Source: Kitasatospora sp. CB01950
Lineage (GTDB): Bacteria; Actinomycetota; Actinomycetes; Streptomycetales; Streptomycetaceae
Direction of reading: 5' to 3'
NCBI RefSeq assembly: GCF_001905465.1
Contig: NZ_LISX01000002.1
Coordinates: 371,425-435,424 of the forward strand
Length of the DNA stretch: 64,000 nt
The position numbers and the translations under genes are program-made. Positions 43,855-53,498 of the stretch are shown here, piece after piece. Every line of letters begins with the position of its first letter. Positions within the stretch are counted from its first letter, which is position 1. Below the pieces are notes generated by a model. The model was given only the letters and a program-made list of their open reading frames with translations, had not been told where the DNA came from and searched no databases.

Positions 43855-44345
43855 GGGTGGTGTTCACCGCGAACGGCCGGCGGGTGGAGGCCGACGACGT
43901 GTGGGAGGGCGAGTCGCTGCTGTACGTGCTGCGCGAGCGGGTCGGCCTGCCCGGGTCGAAGAACGCCTGCGAGCAGGGCGAGTGCGGCTCCTGCACCGTC
44001 TACCTGGACGGAGTCCCGGTCTGCGCCTGTCTGGTGGCGGCCGGTCAGGTCCAGGGCCGGGAGGTCCGCACCGTGGAGGGCCTGACCGGCCCGGACGGCG
44101 CGCTCGGCCCGGTGCAGCAGGCGTTCCTGGAGGCGGGCGCGGTGCAGTGCGGCTTCTGCACGCCCGGCCTGCTGGTGCAGACCGACGCGCTGCTGGCCCG
44201 GGACCCGCGGCCGTCCGACGGAGACATCCGCGAGGCGCTGTCGGGCAACCTGTGCCGCTGCACCGGCTACGAGAAGATCATGGACGCGGTGCGGCTGGCC
44301 TCGGCCCGCATCTCCGGCATCTCCGGCGAGGGGGGCGGGGCATGA
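43851..44345 (+). CDS. Xanthine dehydrogenase 2Fe-2S subunit
   Basis: 164 residues from ATG 43851 (ATGA overlap). Plant-type ferredoxin domain with C40, C45, C48 and C60 (CEQGECGSC), and the second cluster domain with [12 protein letters not shown] and NLCRCTGY. All eight ligands expected for the two [2Fe-2S] clusters are present. Transfers electrons from the molybdenum centre to the FAD subunit. The name is left blank because xdhC is used for both this subunit and the maturation factor. Confidence 0.95.
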   Translation: MRVVFTANGRRVEADDVWEGESLLYVLRERVGLPGSKNACEQGECGSCTVYLDGVPVCACLVAAGQVQGREVRTVEGLTGPDGALGPVQQAFLEAGAVQCGFCTPGLLVQTDALLARDPRPSDGDIREALSGNLCRCTGYEKIMDAVRLASARISGISGEGGGA

Positions 44346-46690
44346 CCACGCGTTCGATCCAGGGCGAGAAGAACCTGCGGAAGATCGACCAGGCGTCCGA
44401 GGACGGCATCGGGCGGTCGCCGCTGCGTCCGGACGGCGCGCTGAAGGTGAAGGGCGAGTTCGCGTACTCCTCCGACCTGTGGCACGAGGACATGCTGTGG
44501 GGCACGGCGCTGCGCTCCCCGCACCCGCGCGCGAACATCCGGTCGATCGACATCTCGGCGGCCCTGGCCGTCCCCGGCGTGCACGCGGTGCTCACCCACG
44601 AGGACATCCCGGGCAGCCCGTACTACGGCCTGGAGTTCGCCGACCAGCCGGCCCTGGCCGTCGGCAAGGTCCGCCACCAGGGCGAGCCGGTCGCGCTGGT
44701 GGCCGCCGACCATCCGGAGACGGCGCGCCGGGCGGCGAAGCGGATCGCCGTCGAGTACGAGGTGCTCACTCCGATCACCACCGAGGAGCAGTGCCTCGAC
44801 CCGGGCCGCTACGGCTACGTCCACGAGCCGCACGAGTACAGGGCCCGCGCGCACGGCAACCTCTGCCACGAGCAGCGGCTGGTGGCGGGTCTGGGCGTCA
44901 CCGACGAGGTGCGGGCGCTGGCGGACGTGATCGTGGCCGGCGAGTACGAGGTCGGCATGCAGGACCAGGCGTTCCTGGGCCCCGAGTCGGGTCTCGCGGT
45001 GCCCGCCGAGGACGGCGGCGTGGACCTGTACATCGCCACCCAGTGGCTGCACGTGGACCGGCAGCAGATGGCGCCGGTGCTGGCCCTGCCGGAGGAGAAG
45101 ATCCGGCTCACCCTCGCCGGGGTGGGCGGCGCGTTCGGCGGCCGCGAGGACCTGTCGATGCAGATCCACGCCTGCCTGCTGGCGCTGCACACCCGGAGGC
45201 CCGTCAAGATCGTGTACTCCCGCGACGAGTCGTTCTTCGGGCACGTGCACCGCCACCCGGCGCGGATGCGCTACGAGCACGGCGCCACCCGGGACGGGAA
45301 GCTGGTCTTCGCGGACTGCCGGATCGTGCTGGACGGCGGCGCGTACGCCTCCACCTCGGCCGCCGTGGCGGGCAACGCGGCCTCGCTCGGCCACGGGCCG
45401 TACGTCGTCCCGAACGTGCGGATGCAGGCGATCTCGCTGTACTCCAACAACCCGCCGTGCGGGGCGATGCGCGGCTTCGGCGCGGTGCAGGCCGCGTTCG
45501 GCTACGAGTCGCAGATGGACCGGCTGGCGGCGGCGCTCGGCATGGACCCGGTGGAGCTGCGGCAGGTGAACGCCCTCGCGCAGGGCGACGTGATGCCGAC
45601 GGGGCAGCAGGTCGACTCGCCCGCGCCGGTCGCCGAGCTGCTGCAGCGCGTCAAGGACCGGCCGCTTCCGCCGCCGCTCGACCCGTCCGACCGGCGGGCG
45701 CTGCCCGGCGCGCTGTCGAACACCTCGCACGGCGAGGGGATCGTGCGCGGCGTCGGCTACTCGGTGGGCATCAAGAACGTCGGCTTCTCCGAGGGCTTCG
45801 ACGACTACTCGACCGCCCGGGTCCGGCTGGAGGTGATCGGCGGCGCGCCGGTGGCGATGGTGCACACGGCGGCCGCGGAGGTCGGCCAGGGCGGCGTCAC
45901 CGTGCACGCCCAGATCGCCCGGACCGAGCTCGGCGTCGAGCGGGTCGCCATCCACCCGGCCAACACCGAGATCGGCTCGGCGGGTTCGACCTCCGCGTCC
46001 CGGCAGACGTACATGACGGGCGGCGCGGTCAAGCTCGCCGCCGAGGCCGTCCGGGAGGCGCTGCTGGAACGCGGCCGGCGCCGGCACGGCTGGACGCACG
46101 GCGATCTGGCGCTGGCCGGCGGCCGGGTGGTCTCCGCGTCGGCGGGCGTGCTGGCCCCGCTGGCGGAGCTGCTCGGCGACGAGCCGATCGAGCGGACCAG
46201 GGTGCACCGCCACCGTCCGACCGTCGCGCTGCACCCGGAGACCGGGCAGGGCTTCGGGCACGTCCAGTACTCCTTCTGTGCGAACCGCGCCGTGGTGGAC
46301 GTGGACGTGGAGCTCGGACTCGTCAAGGTGGTCGAGTTGACGGCCGTTCAGGACGTCGGCCGGGCGCTGAACCCGCTCGCCGTGGTCGGCCAGATCCAGG
46401 GCGCCTGCACGCAGGCGCTGGGTCTGGCGGTGATGGAGGAGATCGTGGTCACGGACGGCAAGGTGCGCAACGCCTCGTTCACCGACTACCTGATCCCGAC
46501 CGTCCTGGACACCCCGCCGATCCCGGTGGAACTCCTCGAACTGCCCGACCCGCACGCCCCGTACGGACTGCGCGGCGTCGGCGAGGCCCCCACCGTCTCC
46601 GCCACCCCGTCGATCGTGGCGGCGATCCGGCAGGCCACCGGGAAGGCGCTGAACCGCATCCCCGTCCGGCCGGAGCACCTGACTCTCTGA
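44342..46690 (+). CDS. xdhA: Xanthine dehydrogenase molybdopterin-binding subunit
   Basis: 782 residues from ATG 44342 (ATGA overlap). Aldehyde oxidase/xanthine dehydrogenase a/b hammerhead domain near 20-150, then molybdenum cofactor sites GVGGAFGGREDL, CGAMRGFGAVQAAF and AAEVGQGGVTVHAQIA. The active-site Glu is Glu 748 in YGLRGVGEAP, as in true hydroxylases. Together with the two preceding subunits it forms the three-subunit enzyme of bacteria. The downstream genes for a purine permease and XdhC fit xanthine/hypoxanthine use rather than aldehyde oxidation. Confidence 0.94.
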   Translation: MTTRSIQGEKNLRKIDQASEDGIGRSPLRPDGALKVKGEFAYSSDLWHEDMLWGTALRSPHPRANIRSIDISAALAVPGVHAVLTHEDIPGSPYYGLEFADQPALAVGKVRHQGEPVALVAADHPETARRAAKRIAVEYEVLTPITTEEQCLDPGRYGYVHEPHEYRARAHGNLCHEQRLVAGLGVTDEVRALADVIVAGEYEVGMQDQAFLGPESGLAVPAEDGGVDLYIATQWLHVDRQQMAPVLALPEEKIRLTLAGVGGAFGGREDLSMQIHACLLALHTRRPVKIVYSRDESFFGHVHRHPARMRYEHGATRDGKLVFADCRIVLDGGAYASTSAAVAGNAASLGHGPYVVPNVRMQAISLYSNNPPCGAMRGFGAVQAAFGYESQMDRLAAALGMDPVELRQVNALAQGDVMPTGQQVDSPAPVAELLQRVKDRPLPPPLDPSDRRALPGALSNTSHGEGIVRGVGYSVGIKNVGFSEGFDDYSTARVRLEVIGGAPVAMVHTAAAEVGQGGVTVHAQIARTELGVERVAIHPANTEIGSAGSTSASRQTYMTGGAVKLAAEAVREALLERGRRRHGWTHGDLALAGGRVVSASAGVLAPLAELLGDEPIERTRVHRHRPTVALHPETGQGFGHVQYSFCANRAVVDVDVELGLVKVVELTAVQDVGRALNPLAVVGQIQGACTQALGLAVMEEIVVTDGKVRNASFTDYLIPTVLDTPPIPVELLELPDPHAPYGLRGVGEAPTVSATPSIVAAIRQATGKALNRIPVRPEHLTL

Positions 46691-46705
46691 TCCTTGGGAA
46701 CCGAC

Positions 46706-48136
46706 ATGGCACAGACCCCGGTGGAGCCCGGCCCCACCTCACGCGGCGCGCTGGACACGTACTTCAGGATCTCGGCGCGCGGCTCCACCGTGGGCACCGA
46801 GGTGCGCGGCGGCCTCACCACCTTCATGGCGATGGCCTACATCATCCTGCTCAACCCGGTGATCCTGAGCGGCGCGGACGTCACCGGCCACCGGCTCGAC
46901 CACGCCCAGGTGACCACCGCCACCGCGCTCGCCGCGGCCGTCACCACGATCGTGATGGGCGTGGTCGGCAACGTGCCGCTGGCGCTCGCCGCCGGCCTGT
47001 CCGTCTCGGGCGTGATCTCCGCGCTGGTGGTGCCGCACACCACCTGGCCGCAGGCGTTCGGGCTGTGCGTGATCTACGGCCTGCTGATCGTGCTGCTGGT
47101 GGTGTCCGGCCTGCGCGAGAAGATCATGCACGGCATTCCGCTGCCGCTGAAGCACGCGATCACCATCGGCATCGGCCTGTTCATCTCGATCGTCGGCTTC
47201 GTCAAGGCCGGGTTCGTGCACACCGGCGGCCCGACCCCGCTCTCCCTCGGCCCGTTCGGCGAGCTGGAGGGCTGGCCGGTGCTGCTCTTCTGCCTCACCC
47301 TGCTGCTGATCTTCGTGCTGCTGGCCCGCGGCGTGCGCGGCGCGATCCTGATCGGGCTGGCGATCGGCACCGGTGCGGCGATGATCGTCGACCAGGTCGC
47401 CGACCTGACCGCCGACGACTGGGGCGGCTCCGCGCCGGTGTGGCCCGGATCGCCGGTCTCCGCGCCCGACTTCGGGCTCTTCGGCCACGTCGACCTGTTC
47501 GGCGCGTTCGGCGCGCAGGGCATGGGCGCGATCAGCGCCACCGTCGCGGTGTTCACCCTGGTGCTGGCCGGGTTCTTCGACGCGATGGCCACCATCATCG
47601 GCGTCGGCACCGAGGCCGGGCTCGCCGACGCCAAGGGCCGGATGCCGGGCCTGTCGAAGGCGCTGTTCATCGACGGCGCGGGCGGCGCGATCGGCGGCGT
47701 GGCCGGGGCGTCCGGGCAGACCGTCTTCCTGGAGTCCGCGACCGGCGTCGGCGACGGCGCCCGCACCGGCCTGGCCTCCACCGTCGTCGGCGGCATGTTC
47801 GCCCTGATGCTGTTCTTCTCCCCGCTCGCCGCCATCGTCCCGGTGCAGGTCGCCTCCGCCGCCCTGGTGGTGATCGGCTCGCTGATGATGAGTCAGGCCC
47901 GGCTCATCGACTGGTCGGACCGCGAGGTCGCCGTCCCCGCGTTCCTCACCAGCGTGGTCATGCCGTTCACGTACAGCATCACCGCGGGTGTCGGCGCCGG
48001 CATCGTCTCCTACACCGTCGTCAAGGCCGGCACCGGGAAGTGGCGCGAGCCCGGGGTGCTGATGTGGATCCTCACCTTCGTGTTCGCCGTCTACTTCGCG
48101 CTCGCCCCGATCAAGTCCTGGCTGGGCGTCCACTAG
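46706..48136 (+). CDS. NCS2-family purine permease (AzgA-like)
   Basis: 476 residues from ATG 46706, with GGGAA upstream. About thirteen membrane segments. LTTFMAMAYIILLNPVIL, GLFISIVGFVKAGF and FFDAMATIIGVGTEAGL are landmarks of the AzgA subgroup, which takes up adenine, guanine and hypoxanthine with protons. The position between xanthine dehydrogenase and XdhC implies that the imported base feeds the pathway. No Na+-type xanthine permease features are seen. Confidence 0.92.
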   Translation: MAQTPVEPGPTSRGALDTYFRISARGSTVGTEVRGGLTTFMAMAYIILLNPVILSGADVTGHRLDHAQVTTATALAAAVTTIVMGVVGNVPLALAAGLSVSGVISALVVPHTTWPQAFGLCVIYGLLIVLLVVSGLREKIMHGIPLPLKHAITIGIGLFISIVGFVKAGFVHTGGPTPLSLGPFGELEGWPVLLFCLTLLLIFVLLARGVRGAILIGLAIGTGAAMIVDQVADLTADDWGGSAPVWPGSPVSAPDFGLFGHVDLFGAFGAQGMGAISATVAVFTLVLAGFFDAMATIIGVGTEAGLADAKGRMPGLSKALFIDGAGGAIGGVAGASGQTVFLESATGVGDGARTGLASTVVGGMFALMLFFSPLAAIVPVQVASAALVVIGSLMMSQARLIDWSDREVAVPAFLTSVVMPFTYSITAGVGAGIVSYTVVKAGTGKWREPGVLMWILTFVFAVYFALAPIKSWLGVH

Positions 48137-48145
48137 GGAGCACTC

Positions 48146-49222
48146 GTGCAGGACATCGCCGCGCAACTCCACGCCTGGCACGCCGCCCGGCGGCCCTTCG
48201 CCCTGGCCACCGTGGTCCGGGCCTCCGGCAGCGCCCCGCGCGAGCCCGGCGCGGCGCTGGCCGTGGACGCGGACGGCGAGGCGGTCGGGTCGATCTCCGG
48301 GGGGTGCGTGGAGGGCGCGGTGTACGCGCTGTGCGAGGAGGCGCTGGCCTCCGGCGTGCCGGTCCTGGAGCACTTCGGGTACAGCGACGAGGACGCGTTC
48401 GCGGTCGGGCTGACCTGCGGCGGGTCGCTGGACGTCCTCGTGCAGCCGGTCCTCGGCCCGGCCCCCGGCCTGGACGCGGCCCTCGCCGCTCTGGTCTCCG
48501 GCACGCCCGTCGCACTGGCCCGGGTGATCGACGGGCCGTCGGCGCTCCTCGGCGGCACGCTCGCCGTCACCGCCGGGACCGCCCACGGCAGCCTGCCGCT
48601 GCCGCACGCGGTCGGCGAGGTCCGGGCGATGCTCGCGGCCGGACGCACCGGCCTGCTCCGGCTCGGCGACGCCACGCTCTTCGTCGACTCGCACGTCCCG
48701 CCGCCGCGGATGCTGGTCTTCGGCGCCATAGACTTCGCCGCCGCGGTCGCCCGGGTCGGCGCGTTCCTCGGCTACCGGGTCACGGTGTGCGACGCCCGGC
48801 CGGTGTTCGCCACCCGCCGTCGCTTCCCCGCCGCGGACGAGGTCGTCGTCGACTGGCCGCACCGCTACCTCGACTCCCAGGCCGGGCAGTTGGACGCCCG
48901 GACCGTCCTGTGCGTGCTCACCCACGACGCCAGGTTCGACCTCCCCCTGCTGGAGCGCGCCCTGCGCCTGCCCGTCGCCTACGTCGGCGCGATGGGCTCC
49001 CGCCGCACCCACCACGACCGCCTCGCCCACCTCCGCGAGGCCGGCCTCACCCCCGCCGAACTGTCCCGCCTGCACTCCCCCATCGGCCTCGACCTCGGCG
49101 CCCGCACCCCCGAGGAGACCGCCGTCGCCATCGCCGCCGAAATCATCGCCCACACCCACGGCGGCACCCACCTCCCCCTGACCACCACCGAGGGCCCGAT
49201 CCACCACGCCGGCCGCCGGTGA
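48146..49222 (+). CDS. xdhC: XdhC-family molybdenum cofactor maturation factor
   Basis: 358 residues from GTG 48146 with AGGGAG upstream. The N-terminal XdhC/CoxI domain shows RPFALATVVRASGSAPREPG and SISGGCVEGAVY with the conserved Cys; the C-terminal Rossmann domain shows ILVFGA-like MLVFGAIDFAAAVARVGAFL, VCDARPVFAT and AYVGAMGSRRTHHDRL. XdhC binds sulfurated molybdenum cofactor and hands it to xanthine dehydrogenase. Its place at the end of the operon is standard. Confidence 0.93.
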   Translation: MQDIAAQLHAWHAARRPFALATVVRASGSAPREPGAALAVDADGEAVGSISGGCVEGAVYALCEEALASGVPVLEHFGYSDEDAFAVGLTCGGSLDVLVQPVLGPAPGLDAALAALVSGTPVALARVIDGPSALLGGTLAVTAGTAHGSLPLPHAVGEVRAMLAAGRTGLLRLGDATLFVDSHVPPPRMLVFGAIDFAAAVARVGAFLGYRVTVCDARPVFATRRRFPAADEVVVDWPHRYLDSQAGQLDARTVLCVLTHDARFDLPLLERALRLPVAYVGAMGSRRTHHDRLAHLREAGLTPAELSRLHSPIGLDLGARTPEETAVAIAAEIIAHTHGGTHLPLTTTEGPIHHAGRR

Positions 49223-49259
49223 CGGCGTCCTCGCCCGGCTCCCTGTCGGCCACTACGGA

Positions 49260-50165
49260 TCAGGAATCGAACGCCCGGGTCGCGCCGTACTTCGCGGCGT
49301 CCTCCAGGACCACCGGGCTCGCCTGCCGCGGCACGCCCAGCTGCTCCCGCTCGACCGGCAGGCCGGTCGGGAGCATGGGGGCCAGCGCCTCGAACACGGC
49401 CCACACCGCCGAGCCGCGGTAGTCGGCGAACTCCTCGGTGGCGCGCAGCCACAGGGCGCCGGACGGAAGCTCGTCGACGGCGGACAGGCGCGCCCCGGCG
49501 AACGCGGCGGCGCCGCCGTGCTCGGCCGCCAACTGGCGTGGCACGACGGTGATCCAGTCGTAGCCGCGGAGGATCCGCCGGGCGTCGTCGTAGGTGTCGC
49601 CGAGATCGCGAAGGCCCAGCGCGCTCTCCAGCTCGGTGCAGGTCATGTCTCCGCCGTGGCCGACGGATCCGAACACCGGGTCCGCCCCGTCCGCCACGTT
49701 GCGGATGCTCTCCACCACGGCGCGGACCAGCGGGGCGGAGACCGGCGTCTCCAGGTGGAGGACCGCCCACCGCTCGTCCGCGTCGTCCCGCCACGCCGTC
49801 AGGTGGCACACGACGTCGACGGTGAACCCGCCCTGCCCGATGACCGTCGCCGTCGCGGACACCGTCCGGCCCTCCGCCGCCCGTTCGGCGAGCCACCCGA
49901 GGTTCTCCGCACTGCACGGACGGTGCCGGTACATGCCGCCGAGCTCCGACGAGGCCGCCGTCAGCCGAATCCGGCCGGCGAGGGCGTCGCCGTGGACCCG
50001 CCCGGCCTTCCCGGCCGCGAGCTCCTCGACCCGGGCCTTCAACGGGCCTTCGAAGCGGCCCAGCACATCGGTGAGGAACCGGTGGACGACCGCCCGGTAC
50101 TCCGCCGGGCTCCCGACGTCCAGCAGGACTTCGCCACGGAGGCGCGCGTTGCCCCCGCCGGTCAC
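49260..50165 (-). CDS. Conserved actinomycete protein of unknown function
   Basis: 301 residues from GTG 50165, which overlaps the stop of the upstream peroxidase gene (GTGA). The chain has mixed strands and helices and no signal or membrane segment. Landmarks are RIRLTAASSELGGMYRHRP, FGSVGHGGDMTCTELESALG, LRGYDWITVVPRQLAAEHGG and AVWAVFEALAPMLPTGLP. The C-terminal half recalls the type-VI-immunity/DUF3396 kind of protein, without certainty. Coupled translation suggests a functional tie to the peroxidase gene. Confidence 0.7.
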   Translation of the reverse strand: MTGGGNARLRGEVLLDVGSPAEYRAVVHRFLTDVLGRFEGPLKARVEELAAGKAGRVHGDALAGRIRLTAASSELGGMYRHRPCSAENLGWLAERAAEGRTVSATATVIGQGGFTVDVVCHLTAWRDDADERWAVLHLETPVSAPLVRAVVESIRNVADGADPVFGSVGHGGDMTCTELESALGLRDLGDTYDDARRILRGYDWITVVPRQLAAEHGGAAAFAGARLSAVDELPSGALWLRATEEFADYRGSAVWAVFEALAPMLPTGLPVEREQLGVPRQASPVVLEDAAKYGATRAFDS

Positions 50166-51352
50166 AGCGTCGCGCCGAGCGGCCGGTCGGGGTGGGAGCC
50201 GGGGAGGACCCAGGCGGTGGCGGAGGCGGTGTGGGTGAGGAAGGGGTTGAGGGCGTCGTTGGCGGCGAGGCGGTTCTGGACGCGGGTGAAGAGGGCGGGG
50301 TCGCGCATGAAGGCGCAGAACAGCAGGCCGCGGTCGTCGGGGGTGTCGTCGTAGGAGTAGCCGCGGCGGAGCATCCGGGCGCCGCCGTCGAGGCGGGGGC
50401 TGCTGAGCCGGACATGGGCGTCGACGGGGATGACGTAGGAGCCGTCGGGGTGCTTGACGTAGATGTCGGGGTCGTCGTGCTCGGCGGTGCCGGTGAGGGG
50501 GGCGCCGGACATCAGCCGGCGGCCCATCGACAGTTCCTGACGGTCGGTCGGGAGAGCGGCGAAGGCGGCGGCGTCCATGCGTATCCGGCGGTAGACCAGG
50601 ATGGTGCCGTCGGCGTTCCACAGGCCGGGGTCGGCGGGGTCGGGGTTGGCGCTGCCGTCCTTGAAGCCGAACAGGTTGCGCGGGGTCTCTCCGTCGGGGA
50701 CGGACGGCAGGAACCCGGCCTGGTTCCAGCGGAGGGTCGCCCCGGAGGGCTTGGCGGCGGCGAGCAGGTGCTCCGTCAGGACGCCGGTGGTCCACGGGTG
50801 CTCGGCCGAGACCTGGAGGAGGAGGTCGCCGCCGCTGCGCCCGGCGTCGAGCCGGTCGCCGGGGAAGGCGGGCAGTTCGGCGAGTTCGGCGGGCGCGGGG
50901 AGCTTCAACCGGGCAGCCAGCGCGGGGCCGACGGCGGCCAGCGAGGAGATCGGGGCGGCGGACAGTCGCGGGTCGGCGAGGCTGCCGTCGGCCGCGGCCG
51001 CGGCCGCGAGCACCTTGTCCACGGCGGCGAGCAGGCCGCGCAGCGCGTCGCGGTCGGCGGCCTCGGGCAGGTCGAGCGCGAGCAGCCTGGTGGCGGGGAG
51101 TTGACGGTACGTCAAGCCGGACTGCCGTGCGCCGTGGTGGGGAACCACGGCAGGGGGCGTGGCTGCGGGTGCCGCGGCCGGGTCACGGCCGAACGCGGTG
51201 GCGGCGGCCGCGCCCGCCCCGGCGGCCAGCACGGCGCCGGCGGACAGCAGGGCCCGGCGGCCGATCCGGGGCCGGGCGGACGCCGTGCTGTCCTGCGGGT
51301 TCCCCGATTCGATGTGCATGGGCGCTATTGGAGACGATAGAACACGTTTCAT
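50162..51352 (-). CDS. efeB: Dyp-type peroxidase, EfeB-like, Tat-exported
   Basis: 396 residues from ATG 51352 (GGAGGAG 4 nt upstream) or 363 or so from ATG 51319, where the chain starts MHIESGNPQD. A twin-arginine signal IGRRALLSAGAVLAAGAGAA precedes the mature domain. Dyp fold landmarks: LLLQVSAEHPWT, the catalytic GFKDGSANP (Asp of GxxDG), VYRRIRMDAAAFAALP and the haem-binding His with VPVDAHVRLSSP. EfeB acts with EfeU/EfeO in iron uptake by removing iron from haem; those genes are not adjacent. A KstR-like box lies between the two possible starts. Confidence 0.9.
   Translation of the reverse strand: MKRVLSSPIAPMHIESGNPQDSTASARPRIGRRALLSAGAVLAAGAGAAAATAFGRDPAAAPAATPPAVVPHHGARQSGLTYRQLPATRLLALDLPEAADRDALRGLLAAVDKVLAAAAAADGSLADPRLSAAPISSLAAVGPALAARLKLPAPAELAELPAFPGDRLDAGRSGGDLLLQVSAEHPWTTGVLTEHLLAAAKPSGATLRWNQAGFLPSVPDGETPRNLFGFKDGSANPDPADPGLWNADGTILVYRRIRMDAAAFAALPTDRQELSMGRRLMSGAPLTGTAEHDDPDIYVKHPDGSYVIPVDAHVRLSSPRLDGGARMLRRGYSYDDTPDDRGLLFCAFMRDPALFTRVQNRLAANDALNPFLTHTASATAWVLPGSHPDRPLGATL
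51337..51351 (-). promoter_or_regulatory. Second KstR-like box, efeB promoter region
   Basis: ATAGAACACGTTTCA shares the core TAGAACACGTT and the following N-CA with the box before tesB at 17076-17090. It lies in the divergent region between efeB and the beta-helix lipoprotein gene and, if efeB starts at 51319, directly upstream of its start. Function is inferred from the match. Confidence 0.4.
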
Positions 51353-52685
51353 GCAACTCCTCCATGATTTCCACCTGTTGGTACGCCGACGGACCGGTCC
51401 GCGCCGTCTCCGGGTCGGCGTGATAGCACTGGGTCTGCTGCTTCCGGCGCTGGCCGCCTGCTCCTCGTCGGCGTCGCCGTCCGCCGACCGTCACCCGCCG
51501 GGCACGGTGATCCAGGTGCCCGAGGACGTCCCGACGGTGCAGCGCGCGGTGGACGTCGCCAACCCCGGAGATCTCGTCCTCGTCCACCCGGGCGTCTACA
51601 AGGAGAGCGTGCGGATCACCAAGCCCCGCATCGTGCTGCGTGGTGCGGACCGCAACACGGTGGTCTTCGACGGCGACCTGAAGCTGATCAACGGCATCAC
51701 CGCGACGGGCGCGGGCACCGTGGTGGAGAACCTCACCGTGCGCGGCTTCCTGGCCAACGGCGTGCTGTTCACCGGCGTCACCGACGAGAAGCTGCAGCGC
51801 CACGGCGCGGGCGGCTCCGCGTACGACCCGCTGGACACCACCCGGTTCCCGGCGGTGCAGGGCTTCCGGGCGAGCAAGGTGACCTCGTACGGGAACGCCC
51901 TGTACGGCATCTACGCGTTCGACGCGCGCGACGGGATCATCGAGGACTCGTACGCGTCCGGTATGGCCGACTCGGGGATCTACGTCGGTCAGTGCAAGCC
52001 GTGCAACACCCTGGTGCGGGGCAACACGGTGGAGCGCAACGCGGTCGGCATCGAGATCACCAACGCCTCGGAGAACCTGACCGTGGTCGGCAACCGGTCC
52101 GTCAACAACCGGGTCGGCGTGACGATCAACTCCAACGACCTGGAGTCGCTGGCCCCGCAGCACGCCGCGGTGATCGCCGGCAACGTGATCGCGGACAACA
52201 ACTCGGCGGACTCGCCGCAGCAGGCCGACGGCGGTTTCGGCATCGGGATCGGCATCGGCGGCGGCACCGACAACCGGGTCGAGCGCAACCTCGTCCAGGG
52301 CAACCGTGCCGCGGGCATCGTGGTCACCGACCCGACCGGACACCCCGCCTCGGGCAACCGGGTGACCGCGAACAAGGCCGTCAACAACGGTGTGGACCTG
52401 GTCAGTTCGGCCGCCGACCCGGGCAACTGCTTCGCCGGCAACACCCCGGGCACCCAGAGCCCCGCCGGCCTGGAGCAGTTGGCCGCGTGCGGGGCGAGCG
52501 GCGGCGGCAAGGTCCCGCCGGGCCGCGCGGTCGGGGTGCAGCCGCCGCCCGGGATGGCGTTCAACGCGGTGCCGGCGCCGCCCGCGCAGCCGTCCATGGA
52601 CGACCCGAACGCGCCGGCCGTGCCCGCCGTGGACCTGCCCGGCAAGGTCGACCCGGACAGCTACCCGCTGCCGACGGCCGTCTGA
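51351..52685 (+). CDS. Right-handed beta-helix lipoprotein
   Basis: 444 residues from ATG 51351; TTG 51378 is an alternative that would remove nine residues. The signal peptide has a basic start (RRRTGPRRLRVG) and ends in the lipobox LAAC. Repeats of the parallel beta-helix (NosD/pectate-lyase-like) type run from about 60 to 390: VQRAVDVANPGDLVLVHPGV, IEDSYASGMADSGIYVGQCK, RGNTVERNAVGIEITNASEN. A Pro-rich C-terminal tail follows. Such folds bind or cut carbohydrates or capture copper or haem. The first codon overlaps that of efeB on the other strand. Confidence 0.75.
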   Translation: MQLLHDFHLLVRRRTGPRRLRVGVIALGLLLPALAACSSSASPSADRHPPGTVIQVPEDVPTVQRAVDVANPGDLVLVHPGVYKESVRITKPRIVLRGADRNTVVFDGDLKLINGITATGAGTVVENLTVRGFLANGVLFTGVTDEKLQRHGAGGSAYDPLDTTRFPAVQGFRASKVTSYGNALYGIYAFDARDGIIEDSYASGMADSGIYVGQCKPCNTLVRGNTVERNAVGIEITNASENLTVVGNRSVNNRVGVTINSNDLESLAPQHAAVIAGNVIADNNSADSPQQADGGFGIGIGIGGGTDNRVERNLVQGNRAAGIVVTDPTGHPASGNRVTANKAVNNGVDLVSSAADPGNCFAGNTPGTQSPAGLEQLAACGASGGGKVPPGRAVGVQPPPGMAFNAVPAPPAQPSMDDPNAPAVPAVDLPGKVDPDSYPLPTAV

Positions 52686-52692
52686 CGCCACC

Positions 52693-53466
52693 TCAGCCGG
52701 CCGTCGCCCAGGGCGCTTCCGGGAGCTTGGCCCCGGCGTCCTGACCGCCGATGTCCAGGGTGGTCGGGGTGCCGAGGCCGGCCATCCGCATGGTGATCCG
52801 GCGCAGGCCGCCGTCGGCGTCGATCCAGTAGGTGATCGGCGAGGTGCCGCTGTCCTTGTCGGCGGAGTCGCGGGAGCGCGGGCCGGCGATCCGGTCGTAG
52901 TCGCGGCCGTCGATCCGGTCCCTGCCGAGCCAGCGCGGGCCGGCCTGGGCCAGCAGCAGCGGGTTGTCGGGACGGTCCGCGCCGAGCTGGATCAGCATGT
53001 TGAGACCGGCGTCGAGCGGGTCGGTGCCGTAGCTGCGCGACGACCAGCCGGACCGCGGCACGTGCTCGGCCTGCTCCCAGGCCGGGCCGCTCGCCCCCGC
53101 GGGCGCCTTGGCCAGGCCGAGGCCGCCGGCGTCCCACACCACCAGGCCGTGGTCGCTGGTGCCGTCCTTGCCCGTGACGGTGTAGCTGCCCGCCGCGTGC
53201 TTGCTGCGGTAGTCCACCACGCCCTGCACCTCGACGACCATGCCGTCGCCCTCCTGCGCCTTCAACGTCACCCGCACCGGGCTGGCCTGATAGACCTTCA
53301 GCCGGGACATCGCCAGCCGGGACGCCTCGTCGGTGGACAGCGGACGGGCCTCCTCCCCGCCGCCCGCCAGCTGCCAGGCCGTCACCCCGCCGCCCGCGAG
53401 CACGGCCGCCGCCACGGCGGTGACGATCAGGCTGCGCCGGGACGGGCGCTTCTTGTCGGATGCCAT
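52693..53466 (-). CDS. Membrane-anchored extracytoplasmic protein, LppX-like
   Basis: 257 residues from ATG 53466. A basic start (KKRPSRRSLIV) and one helix (TAVAAAVLAGGGVTAWQLAG) anchor it. The outside domain includes RLKVYQASPVRVTLKAQEGD, VVWDAGGLGLAKAPAGASG and TYWIDADGGLRRITMRMAGL, with the strand pattern of lipid-binding LppX/LprG-like or RseB-like half-barrels; this is a suggestion only. It reads the same way as the sortase substrate gene upstream but is separated from it by a terminator. Confidence 0.7.
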   Translation of the reverse strand: MASDKKRPSRRSLIVTAVAAAVLAGGGVTAWQLAGGGEEARPLSTDEASRLAMSRLKVYQASPVRVTLKAQEGDGMVVEVQGVVDYRSKHAAGSYTVTGKDGTSDHGLVVWDAGGLGLAKAPAGASGPAWEQAEHVPRSGWSSRSYGTDPLDAGLNMLIQLGADRPDNPLLLAQAGPRWLGRDRIDGRDYDRIAGPRSRDSADKDSGTSPITYWIDADGGLRRITMRMAGLGTPTTLDIGGQDAGAKLPEAPWATAG

Positions 53467-53498
53467 CGGGGTCGTCTCACTTCTCGGTGTCGTGGGGA

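Noticed and set aside
44479-49422. Plus-strand open frame of 1,647 codons over the xdh operon
   Set aside because: It is out of frame with the molybdenum subunit, permease and XdhC genes, which all have intact motifs and coupled starts.
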